Source of the DNA: Amanita rubescens
Lineage: Eukaryota; Basidiomycota; Agaricomycetes; Agaricales; Amanitaceae
NCBI GenBank assembly: GCA_015039365.1
Contig: WION01000750.1
Location: forward strand, 1 to 21,506
Direction: 5' to 3'
Length of the DNA: 21,506 nt
A model generated the notes under the pieces. The model was given only the letters and a program-made list of their open reading frames with translations, searched no databases and was not told the DNA's origin. Made by a program: the position numbers and the translations under genes. This document shows, one piece after another, positions 1-9,674 of this stretch (position 1 is the first letter of the stretch; each line of letters starts with the position of its first letter).

Positions 1-1067
1 CGCTATCCCTCACTCAAATAATGGGCGCTAACTTTTTCCAACTGGAAGATTCGTGTAAACCTGTATATTACGATGCTTCTTTTGGCTATAATCCCGGAAG
101 CCGAGTTCACTGAACCTCTCCTCGAAGTTCTGGTTGGAAATGCTGGAATTAGCGGGCTGTCATTGCTGGTCACGGGCTTTAGTTGAGACGGCGAAGAAGC
201 AATTGTCGCTTTACCATGCAATCTTCATTATCCACATGCTCTACTTTACGGGAATCATGGTCGTGCCTTCTGGTAAGCAAAAGTCGGATTATCTCGTCTC
301 CCTCGTCCTGACCGTGGTGGTGGATTCAAAGGTAAATACAAAGGCAACAACATCAACTTCACCTTTCGGATGTTAATATCCTTCGTCATGACGTACGGAA
401 GTGTCATGCTCTTCATCGGCTATGCGTTCTACGTATGGGATACTGCTCCGACGTTTGGGACGAATCCCGAATGCAATAATGAAATCAAGTACATCGTTTT
501 ATTCATATCGGTTCGTGCGACAGTAGGGTGGCTGCGGAAGTTTTGGATGGCTGTGTTGGGGGCCACGCTGGGGGTTATGGTTCTCCCTCTGGCTAGTTGC
601 TTGTGTTTGTGTTTTCTAGGGTCTGCCGGCGGCGGAGGGCAGAGCTCCATACAGAAGGATATGATCAGGTTTTCGCTGCCCTTGTACGCCCAACGACCCT
701 CTTCAATTATTATATCTGACGTATCGTTTCCAGAGCGGCAATCTACGGTGTTGTGATGCTGGAGTTGTACGTGCGTCGCGATTTCAGCTCCATCCTATCG
801 TATTCTTATTCGTACTTGCATTCTCTAGGAAAACCGGAACAAGCATTTGATTGCTGGAGGCGAAGACCATTGGACGTTCGGGCAGATCATGGCTCTCGTT
901 CAGATTATCAGCACCTTCAACGAGGTGCTTCACTTCGTCATAGCCTGTTCTCGAGATCAGACTGACGACGGAGGATTTGGCGACGCGGCACACTTCGAAG
1001 ATTCCGGTTCAACTAATTCGACACGTGAGTTTTCATGTCTCTTTTTTTCTAACGTTGGTGCTCATTA
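1..1067 (+). pseudogene. Multi-span membrane protein, copy 1 (5' partial, frameshifted)
   Basis: This is a paralog of the intact gene at 2686-3936, and the two align base for base from position 1 (which matches 2749). The window opens inside intron 1, so the first exon is missing. Exons visible by splice sites and by alignment are 49-272, 332-683, 734-770 and 829-1024. Exon 2 carries one extra G in the GGG at about 174-176; the other copy has GG. The extra base brings a TGA into frame a few codons later, in the second membrane segment. After the insertion the frame is open again, including TM segments and the WTFGQIMALVQ block (exon 829-1024). The last intron starts at 1025 (GTGAGT) and is interrupted by the inserted element at 1068. 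I read it as a recent pseudogene; a sequencing indel is the alternative. Function of the family is unknown. Confidence 0.75.
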
Positions 1068-1167
1068 CTGTGTTTTCACATCACTTGACGGCAGCCATTT
1101 TCGAAAAAAAATCTCGGAAAAACAAAACTCGCCGAATTCTCAACGGAATTCAATAAAATTTAGCGGA
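1068..1167 (+). repeat. Left terminal inverted repeat of the MITE
   Basis: About 100 bp, ending near the TTTAGCGGA at 1159-1167. It pairs with 1498-1601. The differences are mostly in the A-run, which has 8 As here and 10 Ts in the partner, plus scattered substitutions. Confidence 0.85.
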
Positions 1168-1497
1168 TATCATATATTGACATATCTATGAGTGACCACT
1201 CTAAATGATGCTGCTCGGTGCTCGGTCTGAACCTTTTATCAATGTCTTCCTCTTGTGCCGGAAAATGAGTACAGCAGGGCCTGCAGAAGAGGGTCAGTCA
1301 ACTGTATACTACATAGAGGAAGGATTCCGAAGGAATGCCAACATCTGTAGTGGTCAGGTCTATTTCCCTTGTTTTTTACCACACCCGAGTTGCATACTGA
1401 GGTTGTTGGACACTACTGTTACAGAATCCCGAATTTTAAATTTGTTTATTTCATGCTCGGTTTACTCTACAAATAAATAGCACATTTGCGAGTTGGT

Positions 1498-1601
1498 TCC
1501 GCTAATTTTTATTGAATTCCGTTGAGAATTTGGTGAGTTTTGTTTTTCCGAGATTTTTTTTTTCCGAAAACGGCTATCGTCAAGTGATGTGAAAAACACA
1601 G
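1498..1601 (-). repeat. Right terminal inverted repeat of the MITE
   Basis: This is the reverse-complement partner of 1068-1167, slightly longer because of a longer T-run (1552-1563). An ATG at 1589-1591 inside this repeat opens a frame that runs into the copy 3 gene remnant. Confidence 0.85.
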
Positions 1602-1603
1602 TA

Positions 1604-2240
1604 ATTGAAGCTGGCGCAGTAGTCACTATCGGTCTGACATGTGGTTGCATCATGCTGTTTACCGGATATGCGTTTTACCTTTGGGCAAAGGCTCCGACAT
1701 TTGGAAGGTTTTCTGAATGTAATGACGAAATCAAGTACATTTTCTTCTTCCATCCGGTTCGCGCAACTGCTATCTGGTTGAGGAAATTGTGGATGGCCAT
1801 ACTCGGGGTTTCGCTTGCGTTCCTCGTTGTCTTCCCAGTGATGGCACTGATGGGGTTATTGTGTTGCAACATGTGTGGTTGCTATTGGACCATCCAACGA
1901 ACAAACCATGGTCCCATAACCACAACTGACGTTATAAGCGCTTATATATCCCGGCTCGCGAAACCACTGTACGTGTTTTTGTCAGTGGAAATACATAACT
2001 GATGATTCCTTACCAGGACGGTGGTGTATGGCGTTGTAATGCTGGAACTGTATGTATGTATATCATAAAAATTATCTTCTTTTGATTCACAACCCGTTTC
2101 AGGAAAAGCTCAATAAGCACTTGCTCAGTTCTGGTGAACAACAGTGGACGTTTCGGCAGATCATGGCTCTCGTCCAAATCATCAGCACAGTGAACGAAGT
2201 GTTTTCACTTCCTAATGAGCTTATATGCCCCAAGAAATGA
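1604..2240 (+). pseudogene. Multi-span membrane protein, copy 3 (5'-truncated)
   Basis: This is a more diverged member of the same family as 2686-3936. Homology begins near 1611 in the middle of the third exon; the first two exons are absent. Exons are about 1611-1968, 2017-2053 and 2103-2240. The 37-nt middle exon has exactly the same length as in both other copies, and the introns (48 and 49 nt) lie at the same codons. Shared blocks include IMLFTGYAFYLW, ECNDEIKYIFFF, RATAIWLRKLWM, VVYGVVMLELY and the WTFRQIMALVQIIST segment. The C-terminus is short and ends in a lysine pair (stop 2238-2240) instead of the long hydrophilic tail of copy 2. It has no start of its own beyond the ATG at 1589 in the MITE, or a splice from copy 1. 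Called a truncated pseudogene; a chimeric transcript with copy 1 is possible. Confidence 0.7.
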
Positions 2241-2685
2241 AGTCACCTTGGTTCCACCCGGGGACGATTGAATAGTGATTCGCTTTAAAGCTGTGCGTTC
2301 GAGTCATCCTAAACCGTTTTTTTCCTTTAGAGGCGACGTTGACTGTGATTCCCAGCATGTTACTAATATATTATTATATTGAGTATAGTTAATGTGGCGC
2401 TGCAAGACCAGCTGGGCCGCAGTCGATTTGGGTGGACCGTATCTTACAGATTTGCAGTGGTTATATTTGGATTCGTCAGCTTTTGTTGTGCAAAGCTGTA
2501 TTGTTTGATCGTGTATTCTGATCTTCTGATGGTAATGCCGTAACTGCACAGGTTTGGAAGCGAACTGATTTCATTATTGTGTCCAAATAAAGCGAGCCGT
2601 GGATTTCCTGCTGCATGCGTGCCTTTGTAAAGGTGGACCTGCGCGTTCCGAGCCTCCACGTCTTCTACTCGTCTTCCACTCTGGC
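2241..2685. other. Intergenic, 3' of copy 3 and 5' of copy 2
   Basis: No gene is supported here. The stretch must hold the 3' end of copy 3 and the promoter of copy 2. An AT-rich patch lies at about 2357-2392. No clear TATA box was found close to the copy 2 start at 2686, but pyrimidine-rich sequence (2660-2682) immediately precedes the ATG, as in many basidiomycete promoters. Confidence 0.4.
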
Positions 2686-3936
2686 ATGTCGAATGTAACG
2701 TGTATCGGCATATCTGCTAACCCCGATGTCTCTGGAATCGGTGTGAGTCGCTATCCCTCACTCAAATAATGGGCGCTAACTTTTTCCATCCGGAAGATTC
2801 GTGTAAACCTCTATATTACGATGCTTCTTTTGGCTATAATCCCGGAAGTCGAGATCACTAAACCTCTCCTCGAAGTTCTGGTTGGAAATGCTGGAATTAG
2901 CGGGTTGGCATTGCTGGTCACGGCTTTAGTTGAAACGGTGAAGAAGCAATTGTCGCTTTACCATGCAATCTTCATTATCCACATGCTCTACTTTACGGGA
3001 ATCATGGTCGTGCCTTCTGGTAAGCAAAAGTCGGATTATCTCGTCTCCCTCGTCCTGACCATGGTGGATTCAAAGGTAAATACGAAGGCAACAAAATCAA
3101 CTTCACCTTTCGGATATTAATATCGTTCGTCATGACATACGGAAGTGTCATGCTCTTCACCGGCTATGCGTTCTACGTATGGGCTACTGCTCCGACGTTT
3201 GGGACGAATCCCGAATGCAATAATGAAATCAAGTACATCTTTTTCTTCGTATCGGTTCGTGCGACAGTAGGGTGGCTGCGGAAGTTGTGGATGGTTGGGT
3301 TGGGGGCCACGCTGGGGCTTATGGTTCTCGTTCCTCTGGCTAGTTGCTTGTGTTTGTGTTTTCTAGGGTCTGCCGGCGGTGGAGGGCGGAGCTCCTTACG
3401 GAAGAATACGGTCAAGTATTCGAAGCCCTTGTACGTCCAACGACGCTCTTCAGTTATTATATCTGACGTATCGTCTCCAGGGCGGCAATCTACGGTGTTG
3501 TGATGTTGGAGTTGTACGTGCGTCGCGATTCCAGCTCCATCCTATCCTATTCTTATTCCTACTTGGATTTTCTAGGAAAATCGGAACAAGCATTTAGTCG
3601 CTGGAGGCGAAGACCAGTGGACGTTCGGGCAGATCATGGCTCTCGTTCAGATTATCAGTACCTTCAACGAGATGCTTCACTTCGTCATAAGCCTCTTCTC
3701 GAGATCAGACGAGGACGACGGAGGATTTGGCGACGCGGCACACTTCGAAGATTCCGGTTCAACTAACTCGACACGTGAGTTTTCATCTCTTTTTTTTCTA
3801 ACGTTGGTGCTCATTAATCGAAGCTGGACGGGCCCGACTTCATTTCTTTCGAAGGAGAGGGTTGAAAGACAATGATGAGCAGGGTAATGGGCTGGAACTG
3901 CAGCGGGCTCGGCAGACGCAAGCATATTCGATATGA
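2686..3936 (+). CDS. Multi-span membrane protein, intact copy 2 (6 exons, 327 aa)
   Basis: Exons are 2686-2742, 2797-3019, 3076-3430, 3481-3517, 3576-3774 and 3824-3936. They sum to 984 nt, an exact reading frame. Introns are 49-58 nt, each GT-AG, and three of their positions recur in copies 1 and 3. The start ATG was chosen because exon 1 (MSNVTCIGISANPDVSGIG) joins in phase to IRVNLYITML, the usual opening of this Agaricomycete family as I remember it. About seven hydrophobic segments can be seen: LYITMLLLAII, ISGLALLVTAL, HAIFIIHMLYFTGIMVV, the segment around MTYGSVMLFTGYAF, the one after LRKLWMVG, AAIYGVVML, and the segment starting at FGQIMALV. Between them lie conserved motifs PTFGTNPECNNEIKY and RATVGWLRKLW. 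The tail is charged and probably cytoplasmic. No enzymatic motif is visible. A GPCR-like or transporter-like role would be speculation. Confidence 0.8.
2749..3816 (+). repeat. Direct repeat unit, second copy (first at 1-1067)
   Basis: The first ~1067 bases of the window recur here, introns included, with a minority of substitutions and a few small indels. The similarity stops at the MITE insertion point (1067 against 3816), except for about 12 bases resumed on the far side of the element. The left boundary of the duplicated unit is outside the window. Confidence 0.9.
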
Positions 3937-4423
3937 TTGGGTGACAGCCTAGAGGCGATAAAGTTAACATCTGGAAAAGCTTGTTCCACACGCGGCGCAG
4001 TCGCGGCTCATGGTTCACGCCTGGGTCGACTAACGCTGGACCGAGGAAACACTGCAAAAGATGAGGCGCAAGCAAGAGGCGTTGTAGAAACGCGTTATTA
4101 TGTGGAATAACATTTCTTCCTAATGACGCCTATGGTGTGAATTCCAGAAGGGCACCGCCCTTAGACATTTGACAAGCACGGCGAGATTGAGAAATCTTCA
4201 GACGACGCCCGCGACATCCTGCATAATCATATTAATCCTAACACTCATTCGCTCTCAATGATGGGGCGATTCAACGTTATGTACCATGTGCTGTAACAAA
4301 ATAAGTAGATGAACATCGATCAGATACAGCTCCCTCCAAGTTACTAAACGAATTCACTATATTCACGGCCCATCCGTCATCGTCTTCGCCATCTTCACCT
4401 TACCTTTGCCGATTTCAATCATT
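3937..4423. other. Convergent intergenic region
   Basis: This lies between the 3' ends of copy 2 (plus) and F-box paralog A (minus). No gene is supported. A perfect 6-bp hairpin (GTTATT/AATAAC, 4094-4111) is present. A long minus-strand frame over 3677-4075 is the shadow of copy 2's last exons and was not called. Confidence 0.4.
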
Positions 4424-5812
4424 TCAATGATCATCTTCACCATCATCCTCCTCATCCTCATCCTCTTCTTCGCCATCTTCATCATTTTCAAGCTCTATCC
4501 ACTGCATTCCGGGCCAGAAATCTTCAGAGACAGTCCAATCAGAGTTAAGCCGCTCCGACCACGTCAGGTTCCTGTGTGTTTGATGGCAGGAGAGCGTGAT
4601 TATTCCTAAATTCGGGTATGCTTGTCCCAGACCCTTCAGTAAGCAAGATTGTAGATCGGTTGAGAACTGCCCGAACATCTGATCCCCGAGGTCCAGGAAG
4701 TAGAAATAAAAGTGCACGTCAAGCTCGCCAAAGACTACTAATCGTTTAAGAAATTCGGGACACCGCCACAGCCTTTGTCAATGTATGATCAATGCAAGAA
4801 CGAAATGAAATAGCCGATAGCTTACCTGTATAGAATTTTCATGGATGGTAAATGTTAAACTTTTCATAAGAATAGAGTCATCCTCTATGAAAACCGGAAT
4901 CGCCTCCATCATTTCGCTCAGCAAATCGATGTTCTCGCTTGAAATCCCAAGGAGGCAAATTGATAGCTCGTAACATCTGGTCCAGTAACTCGAAGGACCA
5001 GTAGGCCACTGCCCTTGCGATTTTAGGATCTCTTGGCATGCTCGGAGCACATTTCCAGGACAATAAAAGGAAGGAATCAGGGTGATTGCAGAGTCGTTAT
5101 GGAGAGAACGATTTAGCAAAAAAACCAAGGCATTGTGCGACGGCGAGATGGATTTCGATGGAGGGCCTTGATTTTTGTCCAAAGATGCGCATCCGAGTAC
5201 TCGAGGCCGGTGTAATGTATTCCGAGGATTTGTAGATGGGGATTATTGACAATAATCCCATCGAGATCATGGTAATATTCAAGGAATAGCGTATGGAGCC
5301 TGAAGTGACCGTCTCTGTATGGCGCCGAATGGTTGTAGGTCAACAATCATGCCACGTGTCATCACTACGACGAACCTGATTACTTCGCTTATTCTCCCCT
5401 CGGATAGATCTCCCATAGGAAGATATAAAACGCGAAAGTCGATCAGGTTGGACATCTTTCCAAGGGCCTCGGCGAGCTTGATCAAAACTAACTGAAGCGC
5501 TTTGGTGTGGGTGTTATATAGCTCGGTAGTTTCCAGTTCAACGTAAAAAGTCTTCACAATCGACGCTTTCTGTGGGTAAGCGGTCAACGTATGCAACAGC
5601 GATCTATCTTCTTTCAACGCCAGTGGAACCCTATTGTCGGATAATATAGCCATTTCGGCTGGCCCTGCACTAAATTCGATGTGGCTGTACAGAACGTGCT
5701 CTGCCACATGTCGTAGCGAAATATTTACCCTGGAAAAAACGGCCAAATCTTTAGGTGAGCAGAGTCGCAATATATCAACCTGTATCTCAAGAGGAAGGCC
5801 AGCAAGACGCAT
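4424..5812 (-). pseudogene. F-box protein paralog A, disrupted
   Basis: The start at 5812 is set by matching the MRL/MHL openings of the paralogs. Exon 1 (5812-5376) holds an N-terminal F-box-like segment (LAGLPLEIQVDILRLCSPKD) followed by LYSHIEF and leucine-rich strands. Intron 1 (5375-5315) uses the donor GTTCGT. In exon 2 the frame breaks at the seven-T run (plus 5118-5124): compared with paralog C the spacing is off by two bases, and a TAA follows. The downstream frame then matches C again (CLLGISSENIDLLSEMME) as far as the donor at 4825. The acceptor that is CAG in C is CAA here (4777-4775). The next usable AG, two bases on, shifts the frame once more. The last exon ends in an acidic tail (EDGEEEDEDEEDDGEDDH) at 4424. 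Two independent lesions favour a pseudogene; an unusual intron rescue cannot be excluded. Confidence 0.7.
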
Positions 5813-6042
5813 ACTGCTGAGGACGATGGCGTATGAATGCAGAAGCATTGTGCGCGGCAAACTTATTTCAGTTTTAACCTCCGCCCGGCTCGCCTCGGAT
5901 CCAAGGTCACTATGCCAGTGTTGGATGATACCAGCTCCTTTCACGTTCAATAATCTGCATTGCAACAGTAATCGGTATAATCACAACAGGAGGGAGAAAA
6001 GCGCTTTCTATGCATATAATACAACCACTGACACGACTCGGA

Positions 6043-8130
6043 CTACGTTTGGCGCTTGCGGAACATCATTTTCGCGGCAAGATCTGGTGTTGAATCAATC
6101 CCAAAGAATTTTTCAGATGGGAGTCCCTGCTCTCCAGCCATCTTAACGTCGTAATTCATTAAAATGTAAGCAAACATGGCCTTGATGTTGTTAGTTGCGA
6201 AAAATCGGCCAGGGCTACATAGATCTAGTCAGTCACATGTACCAATTGTAGTTAATCTGAAACATACCACGAATGGCGCCCTAGTCCAAAAGGTAGATAT
6301 TCGTTTGTGGTAGTCACCATTCCATGTTTCGTGCCTTCGCCTTCTCTTTCACGCATCCTTGCGTACCTGAATCCGTCAAAGACATCCGGATCTGAATAGT
6401 TAACCTGGAAAAAAGATTTAAGATAGGTATATGAAACGCTAGAATGTTGAATACGCACTGCATCACATTGCACAGCGCGATGGGGAAGGCTGATCAGACA
6501 ACCCGCAGGGACCGTCATCCCATTCGAGAACGTAAAGTCTTTCAACACTTTGCGCTTGGTATTAACTATGAAAACAAAGTCAATAAATGCTCAGAAAGCG
6601 AAACGAAAAAACGCACAGACTCCAGTCGCGTACATCCGCATCGTTTCTCTAATGAAACTATCCACTTTTCTGAGTTTTCCGATGGCAGATTTAGTCCAGC
6701 CTTCCTCGCTGATCGCAGCCTCGATTTCTTCGCGCATAGGTTGCACGTATTCAGGTTTGGTAGCAAGAATGTACAGCGCAGTTGTATATGTCTATTAAAG
6801 TGATGTCTGATTCTTTTATGGTCGGACCATAGAATTTGCTTACCAATGTCGTAGTATGGATACCTGCAAAGTTCATAAATATTATGCGGACGGCGAACTT
6901 TTGGATAGTTCGCCGATGTGGTTCTTTCGCTTCTTCCCATAACCAGGTTATGGCGTCGTTCTTGAAAAAGGCTAAATACATAAAACAGAGAAAGAGGCGG
7001 GCGGCTAACTGGTTTATCTGGCCAATCGCTCCCGTGCAGTTCTAGCTGCTCAAGGCGATCCTTGATGAAAGGTTCCAAGTGCTTCTCTAGGCTTCTGAGA
7101 CGTTTGGGCACCCTCCTTAGAAAACGGGCGACGAAGCTGCGGGAACATTATCGTGTCAGTTCTGCACTCGAAGCATGTTTACGACTACTTGCTATTTTAG
7201 AGAAATCGGGAATAAGTTGATAGTACCGGCTGAGGTCACGATCTCAATTGGAAGCTGCTGGATCGATGATATGTAATCCGGATCACGGCCTTGGTGGGGT
7301 GAATTATATGTGCAGATGGAGAGCGTGGATGAGGCTCACATAGGGGTAAACCCACAAGAAACCTGTTGACAACCCTGCACATGATGTTCAAATTAGCTTT
7401 GAACGCAACAATCGTCGTCCATTCTGACTGGGATCAACAATTTTTGTTTACCGAGAAACTTATCATTGCTTACCATCGCCGTTGGTGGGGACAGATTCTG
7501 CAAAGGCTGCTGCAATCTCGTCGTGAACTTCTGAAAATTGGACTGCAATATTTCTCGTAAGACGATTCCTGACGACCCCGATGTGATAGGTATCGTCATG
7601 CGATTCACGACCAAGGAGAACGTCAGTATGAATCGTCTTGTGTAGTATGCGTGTACGTCAAAATCGAATGACAAGCATATGTACGGAAAATTACCTCCAC
7701 AGCCGCATCTACTAAGGAAAGTTGGTCGTCGGAGGCCTGTCGAATATCCTCGATCAATCTCGGACCAGACACGAGAATCATCCACTGTGTCAACATTGGA
7801 ACCTTGAAGATAGATCCGTAGTACTGTCGTGATGTGTTGTATGCGCATACAAGTCTGCATATTCAGCACGCTTACTTTATCATAGCCTTCCTGCGCCATT
7901 TCTTTGCCATTCTTAACGAATCGTAGAGCGCCGAAGTACGAAGCCAATATGCCAGAAGGCCCGACTGCTGGAATTGCGCTTAGCTGTGGTAAGCAACTGT
8001 TTAGGCCACGTTACTGCGCTGATTAGTGAACAACACATACCCTTCGGTGGTTGGAAACCTTTGTCCATATAGACGAGACACAGTAAAGGGATACAACCAC
8101 TGCAAGCGTGGTGACGATGTTCGCATCCAT
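6043..8130 (-). CDS. Cytochrome P450 monooxygenase (12 exons, 501 aa)
   Basis: Exons are 8130-8041, 7983-7876, 7823-7695, 7636-7474, 7423-7340, 7289-7193, 7136-7010, 6960-6844, 6791-6617, 6565-6459, 6404-6268 and 6214-6043. They sum to 1506 nt with every phase matching, giving a normal full-length fungal P450. An N-terminal membrane anchor (residues ~4-22) is followed by an AIPAVGPSG hinge, the I-helix AGIHTTT (298-304), the K-helix ERR-triad motif ETMR (354-357), GFRYARMRE (the PERF-like segment), and the heme loop FGLGRHSCPGRFFA with Cys445 as iron ligand. GRFFA is typical of a large basidiomycete clade that automatic annotation often labels ent-kaurene oxidase-like or CYP512-type; that placement is from memory and the substrate is unknown. 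It should act in the ER with an NADPH-P450 reductase. Intron 6 begins GCAAGT, a GC-AG intron. A CCAAT sits ~40 bp upstream (8171-8167). It looks intact and is the best-supported gene here. Confidence 0.94.
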
Positions 8131-9674
8131 GGGTTACTTTTGGATTCCACGATACTAAATACCAGCATTGGTTTCTATCGGACATCCGTGGCCAGCGGCG
8201 AACCCCGCGGATGGGTGGGATAACCACCGAAATCCGTAATCATGATGTGTCAGTACTTTTCTGATGCTAGCGTGTCGCCACGGCAGCCGTAAGCCATTTC
8301 GAAACCTGGCAGCCAGGGGGTGTCTAACTATATGTGTGGCACAGTCAGGATCTATCAACCGAGTTTCAATCATGACCTACCGCTCTGGACGCGAGACCAC
8401 GTTTAGATTACATCCGTCGCCACCGCTGAGCGCTGAGAACTTGCAAGAATTGGGATAGCGCGGCACCCCGGAATATCGGCCCATGGTTAGCGACGAAAGT
8501 TGCCCGTTGTTCCCCTCCTGAGTTCAATGTAAAGTACCCTCACCATCGAAGCTTTCTTTGGATTACTGGAAAGCGAGTAACAATACGGGGCTAGTCAACG
8601 TGACTGTAGAGAATATACTCAGCCACATTATCTCCTAATGGCGTGTGTACGCTTGAGAGAATAGTTAAATCGTTATGTGAACAACGCTTGTACGTCCTGA
8701 CTCTTGGGTCACGGGGAAGACGACTACAAAAATATCACTGATCGAGTAGCAAAATAGACGCAACTCACCAAAGTCCGACCCGGTGTTGCTGTTATGGAGA
8801 GCTTCAAGCTTGGTGGAAAGTCAGCTTGGTAGTACTTGCGAGTCGCGCAAGTTCAAGTTGTAACGAAGTGTGACATTTGTGACATCCGATCTTCCGTTAC
8901 TTCGTCAAGTTTTTTTGCGTCTTACAAACATTTGGCAATAACGGGCGTGTGTTGAAGGTGGTTAGGGATTCATTCAATTCTTGCTGGAGATAAGTCGGCC
9001 GACACTTTTATCCTCGTCATTGACTTTTGGTTTTTTTGCTTCTGTGCAACGAGTCAGACGGGTGGTTTATACCGGACCATGTATCCCAACCTCCCACTGT
9101 CTGTGCCACTTCAGAAGTTCGCGCGAGAACATTCGGATCCCGTCTTTCTTACTCGCCCTTTAGCGGTTTTCGAAACTGGGCTTAGATTCTGCGATAACGA
9201 TTGCCAAACGTGCGCATATATTCTTTTGATGCTGATGCACAACGTCCTGGATGGGGATCCATCGATGGGATAGAGGGGCACAGCCTTGCCGAGGTCGATT
9301 TGACTGGAGCCAGGACCCGTTCTAGGAGATTCTTGAGGGTTGGTACTAGGCGAAGATTTTGTTTCATAATATCATATGGAATTGTGCACATCTACGCAAT
9401 CGTCAATCTCCCGATGGAGAAGGACCATTATGGCGCCATACGGTCATTCTAACTTCTGCAAACAACACACTGGCAATCCATTTCACGAGTTCAATTCCGG
9501 ATAAAATATTATGCTTGCAATCAAACGTTCTAACTTCCATGTCAGATGCTCTCGAACCTTCTAGTTCCCATTGACTCTACATAAGCTTAGGACAATCCCA
9601 GAAGCGAAGTGAAATAACAATAGTAATGACATACATGCTTGAAAGACACGAATTCCTAAAAAAAAAGGACGTCG
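8131..9674. other. Long intergenic stretch between P450 and F-box B
   Basis: This must contain the P450 promoter (minus strand, near 8131-8400) and the 3' flank of paralog B. Short open frames exist on both strands (for example minus 9182-9391, with LVPTLKNLLERVL), but none has a splice pattern, family motif or convincing codon bias. I see no transposon ends and no RNA gene in it. Confidence 0.4.

Larger units (their letters stand above)
1068..1601. mobile_element. MITE-like element with ~100-bp TIRs and TA target duplication
   Basis: The left end (CTGTGTTTTCACATCACTTG) and the right end read as its reverse complement (CTGTGTTTTTCACATCACTT) begin an inverted repeat of about 100 bp, 1068-1167 against 1498-1601, with roughly nine bases in ten identical. 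The element is bounded by TA at 1066-1067 and TA at 1602-1603. The homologous site in copy 2 (3815-3816) is uninterrupted and holds a single TA, so empty and filled sites can be compared directly. The 534-bp size, the TA duplication and the lack of a transposase-like reading frame fit a non-autonomous Tc1/mariner-type element. The family name is unknown. It sits in the last intron of copy 1, just before the acceptor. Confidence 0.87.

Noticed and set aside
1205..1480. 91-codon open frame inside the MITE
   Set aside because: No DDE/D-type transposase motif, no family resemblance and ordinary codon use; its length is unremarkable for chance.
3677..4075. 132-codon minus-strand open frame
   Set aside because: Antisense to the last two exons of the intact membrane gene, with no splice sites or motifs of its own.
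4094..4111. 6-bp hairpin as a terminator
   Set aside because: Rho-independent terminators do not apply to Pol II genes, and the hairpin is short.
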